Part shown: piece by piece, positions 62,349-64,000 of the stretch
Numbering within the stretch: position 1 is the stretch's first letter
How the letters are laid out: the number at the start of each line of letters is the position of its first letter
NCBI RefSeq assembly: GCF_900605495.1
Contig: NZ_LR027603.1
Span: forward strand, 621,997 to 685,996
DNA length: 64,000 nt
Direction: 5' to 3'
Source: Bacilliculturomica massiliensis
GTDB lineage: Bacteria > Bacillota > Clostridia > Peptostreptococcales > Anaerovoracaceae
Notes under the pieces: generated by a model
Told to the model about the DNA's origin: nothing
Seen by the model: only the letters and a program-made list of their open reading frames with translations
Database searches by the model: none
Made by a program: the position numbers and the translations under genes

Positions 62349-62425
62349 GGTGGGTATCGTCAAGTGGTCAAGACCCAGGGTTGTGGCTCCTGTATGCGTG
62401 GGTTCGAATCCCACTACCCACCCCA
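62349..62425 (+). tRNA. tRNA-His (GTG)
   Basis: Acceptor GTGGGTA/TACCCAC with an extra G at 62349 opposite discriminator C, the identity mark of tRNA-His. Anticodon GTG, encoded CCA. The 89 bp after tRNA-Asp hold nothing recognisable. Confidence 0.96.
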
Positions 62426-62450
62426 TAAAATTTAATACGTTATTTGATGT

Positions 62451-62525
62451 TGGGGTATCGCCAAGCGGTAAGGCAATGGATTCTGATTCCATCATGCGCA
62501 GGTTCGAATCCTGCTACCCTAGCCA
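62451..62525 (+). tRNA. tRNA-Gln (CTG)
   Basis: Acceptor TGGGGTA/TACCCTA, anticodon loop TTCTGAT giving CTG, discriminator G, encoded CCA. The T1-A72 start is typical of tRNA-Gln. Confidence 0.95.
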
Positions 62526-62534
62526 ACAAAAGAG

Positions 62535-62566
62535 ATTCGGCAGAGCAGGCGTTTGCTTTGCCGAAT
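62535..62566 (+). terminator. Hairpin after the first five tRNAs
   Basis: ATTCGGCA (62535-62542) and TGCCGAAT (62559-62566) pair perfectly; TTTAT follows. A weak terminator or processing site. Confidence 0.5.
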
Positions 62567-62593
62567 TTATCGAAACGGGATATGAAAAAATCC

Positions 62594-62622
62594 TTGTAAC
62601 CCAGAAGAAAAAACGTTATAAT
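62594..62622 (+). promoter_or_regulatory. Promoter of tRNA-Cys
   Basis: TTGTAA (62594-62599), 17-bp spacer, TATAAT (62617-62622), about 70 bp before the tRNA. It suggests tRNA-Cys is transcribed separately. Confidence 0.75.
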
Positions 62623-62694
62623 AATAAAGCAGAAAAGAGTAACATACAGCGGTCTGACTGCATATACTGATCTTGCAGCTGAGACCGGCGATAT

Positions 62695-62769
<75 letters not shown>

Positions 62770-62773
62770 AAAG

Positions 62774-62808
62774 AAAACCATGGAATTTTAATAGTTCCAT
62801 GGTTTTTC
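62774..62808 (+). terminator. Terminator after the tRNA cluster
   Basis: AAACCATGGAA (62775-62785) and TTCCATGGTTT (62795-62805) pair perfectly, with flanking A and T runs. Confidence 0.92.
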
Positions 62809-62958
62809 TTTGCTTTTTGGAAAGGTTGTTTGATGTTATTACCTATTTCACAGGAAATAATGTGAGATAATCGCTGACTTTCATATCATTATCAGTGATC
62901 TTCTATTTTTTTACTGTTTTCGCCTATTCCGCAGACCGTCACCCGCCGGTCCAGAAAT

Positions 62959-64000
62959 CTATTCATCGCCGCCGTATTTCTCAACGACGATGATATGGAT
63001 CCCCGCGCCTTTTACAGCGGAACTGATATGCAGTTTATCATCCGCGTGTTCGATATTCACCTGTGCCTGAGGCTCCGTGTTCAGCATGTGGATCCAGGCT
63101 TCCGGCAGAGGAAAGTCTTCCGGAAAGCCCAGATGGGACATATGCGCGAATATGGAATTGAAATTTGACAATGCGTATTTTGCGATCACATATTGGCCGG
63201 GTTCCACTGGAATGCTGAAGTCAACATTGAGTTCATCCTTGAAAGAAGTGATGATGTCGTTGGCTTCGTAGACGGTGGCGTTGCGCATGTACAGGTGTTC
63301 GATGTCGTCGTTATAATTGATCGCAACAAGGGTGTACGAATCTTTTTCAGGCATGTCGTTTTTGATCACGCAGTAGTATTTTCCCCAGTAGAGAAGGCTT
63401 CCTTTTATATTCCTGAGAAACCGGTAGGCGTAATAGGACGGTTTGGGGACGAGGCAGGAAGTCAGGCAGGAGGGGAGCCCCTTTAAGATCCTGGATGGTT
63501 CGCCCTGATCCCGCAGTCTGCAGTGCAGTATATTTTCCTTCGAAATAAAACAGGTCCGGAACATTTGTATGGCTGCGGCGATTGAGTCGTACCCTGCGGA
63601 GGAACCGCAGCATAAGCTGTTGTCGCATACTGTGGACACCTCATAACCGATGAAAGTGAGCCTGTTTGTGATCAGCGCTGTGGTCGCCTCGCTGTCGCCC
63701 TGCCGGAAAGCCAGAATGACTCTGGAAGCGTTAAGCTCATGGAGCCGGCTGAACAGCCCTTCGCCCATGATGTGATAATCTTCCTGAGTGATAACCACTT
63801 CAAGACTGAGCCGGATCTGCGTGACAGGCGTTATCTGAGGATCCACATCAAGGGAGAGATGGAGACGGTCTATGACGGAAGCGCTTTTTTCCTGATCGCT
63901 TACGGCGGACATACACCGTCTGATGAGGGTCACCGCCTGATTGGCGGAAAGCCGTTTAAGCCGCGCAGGCCTTGCAGCGCTGAGAATGTGCGGCATGTAC
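62959..64000 (-). CDS. 3' part of AraC/GH39-like regulator (partial at edge)
   Basis: 347 codons remain open to the window edge; the ATG at 63996 is probably internal. The C-terminal half has the pattern KPSYYAYRFLRNIKGSLLYW and YTLVAINYNDDIEHLYMR, which I associate with the GH39-like C-terminal domain of clostridial AraC-type regulators. Catalytic residues are not obvious, so it is likely a sensor fold. The N-terminal DNA-binding part, if present, lies beyond 64000. Confidence 0.65.
   Translation of the reverse strand, partial: YMPHILSAARPARLKRLSANQAVTLIRRCMSAVSDQEKSASVIDRLHLSLDVDPQITPVTQIRLSLEVVITQEDYHIMGEGLFSRLHELNASRVILAFRQGDSEATTALITNRLTFIGYEVSTVCDNSLCCGSSAGYDSIAAAIQMFRTCFISKENILHCRLRDQGEPSRILKGLPSCLTSCLVPKPSYYAYRFLRNIKGSLLYWGKYYCVIKNDMPEKDSYTLVAINYNDDIEHLYMRNATVYEANDIITSFKDELNVDFSIPVEPGQYVIAKYALSNFNSIFAHMSHLGFPEDFPLPEAWIHMLNTEPQAQVNIEHADDKLHISSAVKGAGIHIIVVEKYGGDE

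Overview
The window looks like a chromosomal segment of a GC-rich, anaerobic, probably spore-forming member of the Bacillota (class Clostridia, Lachnospiraceae-like). The reasons are the AGGAGG-type ribosome binding sites, many hairpin-plus-T terminators, low-GC Gram-positive style lipoproteins and ABC importers, heterodimeric ABC exporters, FeoA/FeoB, a small DUF3787-like spore protein and a type I-C CRISPR-Cas locus. No species can be named from the sequence alone.

Layout. 1-7600: a DUF4230 protein, then a maltodextrin-type operon (lipoprotein, two permeases, ATPase, malQ), a tiny reverse-strand protein and a macro-domain protein. 7600-19870: a complete type I-C CRISPR-Cas locus (cas3, cas5c, cas8c, cas7c, cas4, cas1, cas2). 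It is followed by two arrays, each with its own leader, and by a decayed relic array. The 260-bp gap between cas3 and cas5c holds, on the opposite strand, a crRNA-like element (pseudo-repeat with the conserved GGATTGAAA handle, a short pseudo-spacer and a terminator). On the forward strand it holds a 35-codon ORF with a strong ribosome binding site. This is the most interesting part of the window and resembles the CreA/CreR class of crRNA-like regulators. 19980-29060: MarR plus a two-subunit ABC exporter, a WYL regulator, pyruvate kinase, a DUF2971 protein and a glycerophosphodiesterase. 29080-37930: a LysE exporter divergent from a LysR regulator, then a reverse operon (DUF5058 membrane protein, membrane partner, N-acyl-D-amino-acid deacylase-like amidohydrolase, M19 dipeptidase). 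That operon has a clear sigma-54 promoter facing a divergent sigma-54 activator.

38040-45420: a thioredoxin-domain (DUF255/YyaL) gene broken by a 20-bp insertion, then a five-gene peptide/nickel-type ABC importer. 45470-54520: a two-component system divergent from a propeller-fused solute-binding lipoprotein, two sugar-type permeases, an HlyD-like adaptor and an FtsX/MacB-like membrane protein. The divergent promoters carry matching 11-bp tandem boxes on both sides. 54640-64000: a small membrane protein, a 77-bp echo of the feoB 3' end, an NhaC-type antiporter, feoB-feoA, a sensor with a degenerate GGDEF domain, six tRNA genes and the 3' part of an AraC/GH39-like regulator running off the window edge.

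Best candidates for something new: the crRNA-like RNA in the cas operon, the sigma-54-controlled DUF5058/acyl-amino-acid module, and the self-contained two-component regulon with mirrored boxes. All comparisons were made by eye; no database search or folding program was run.
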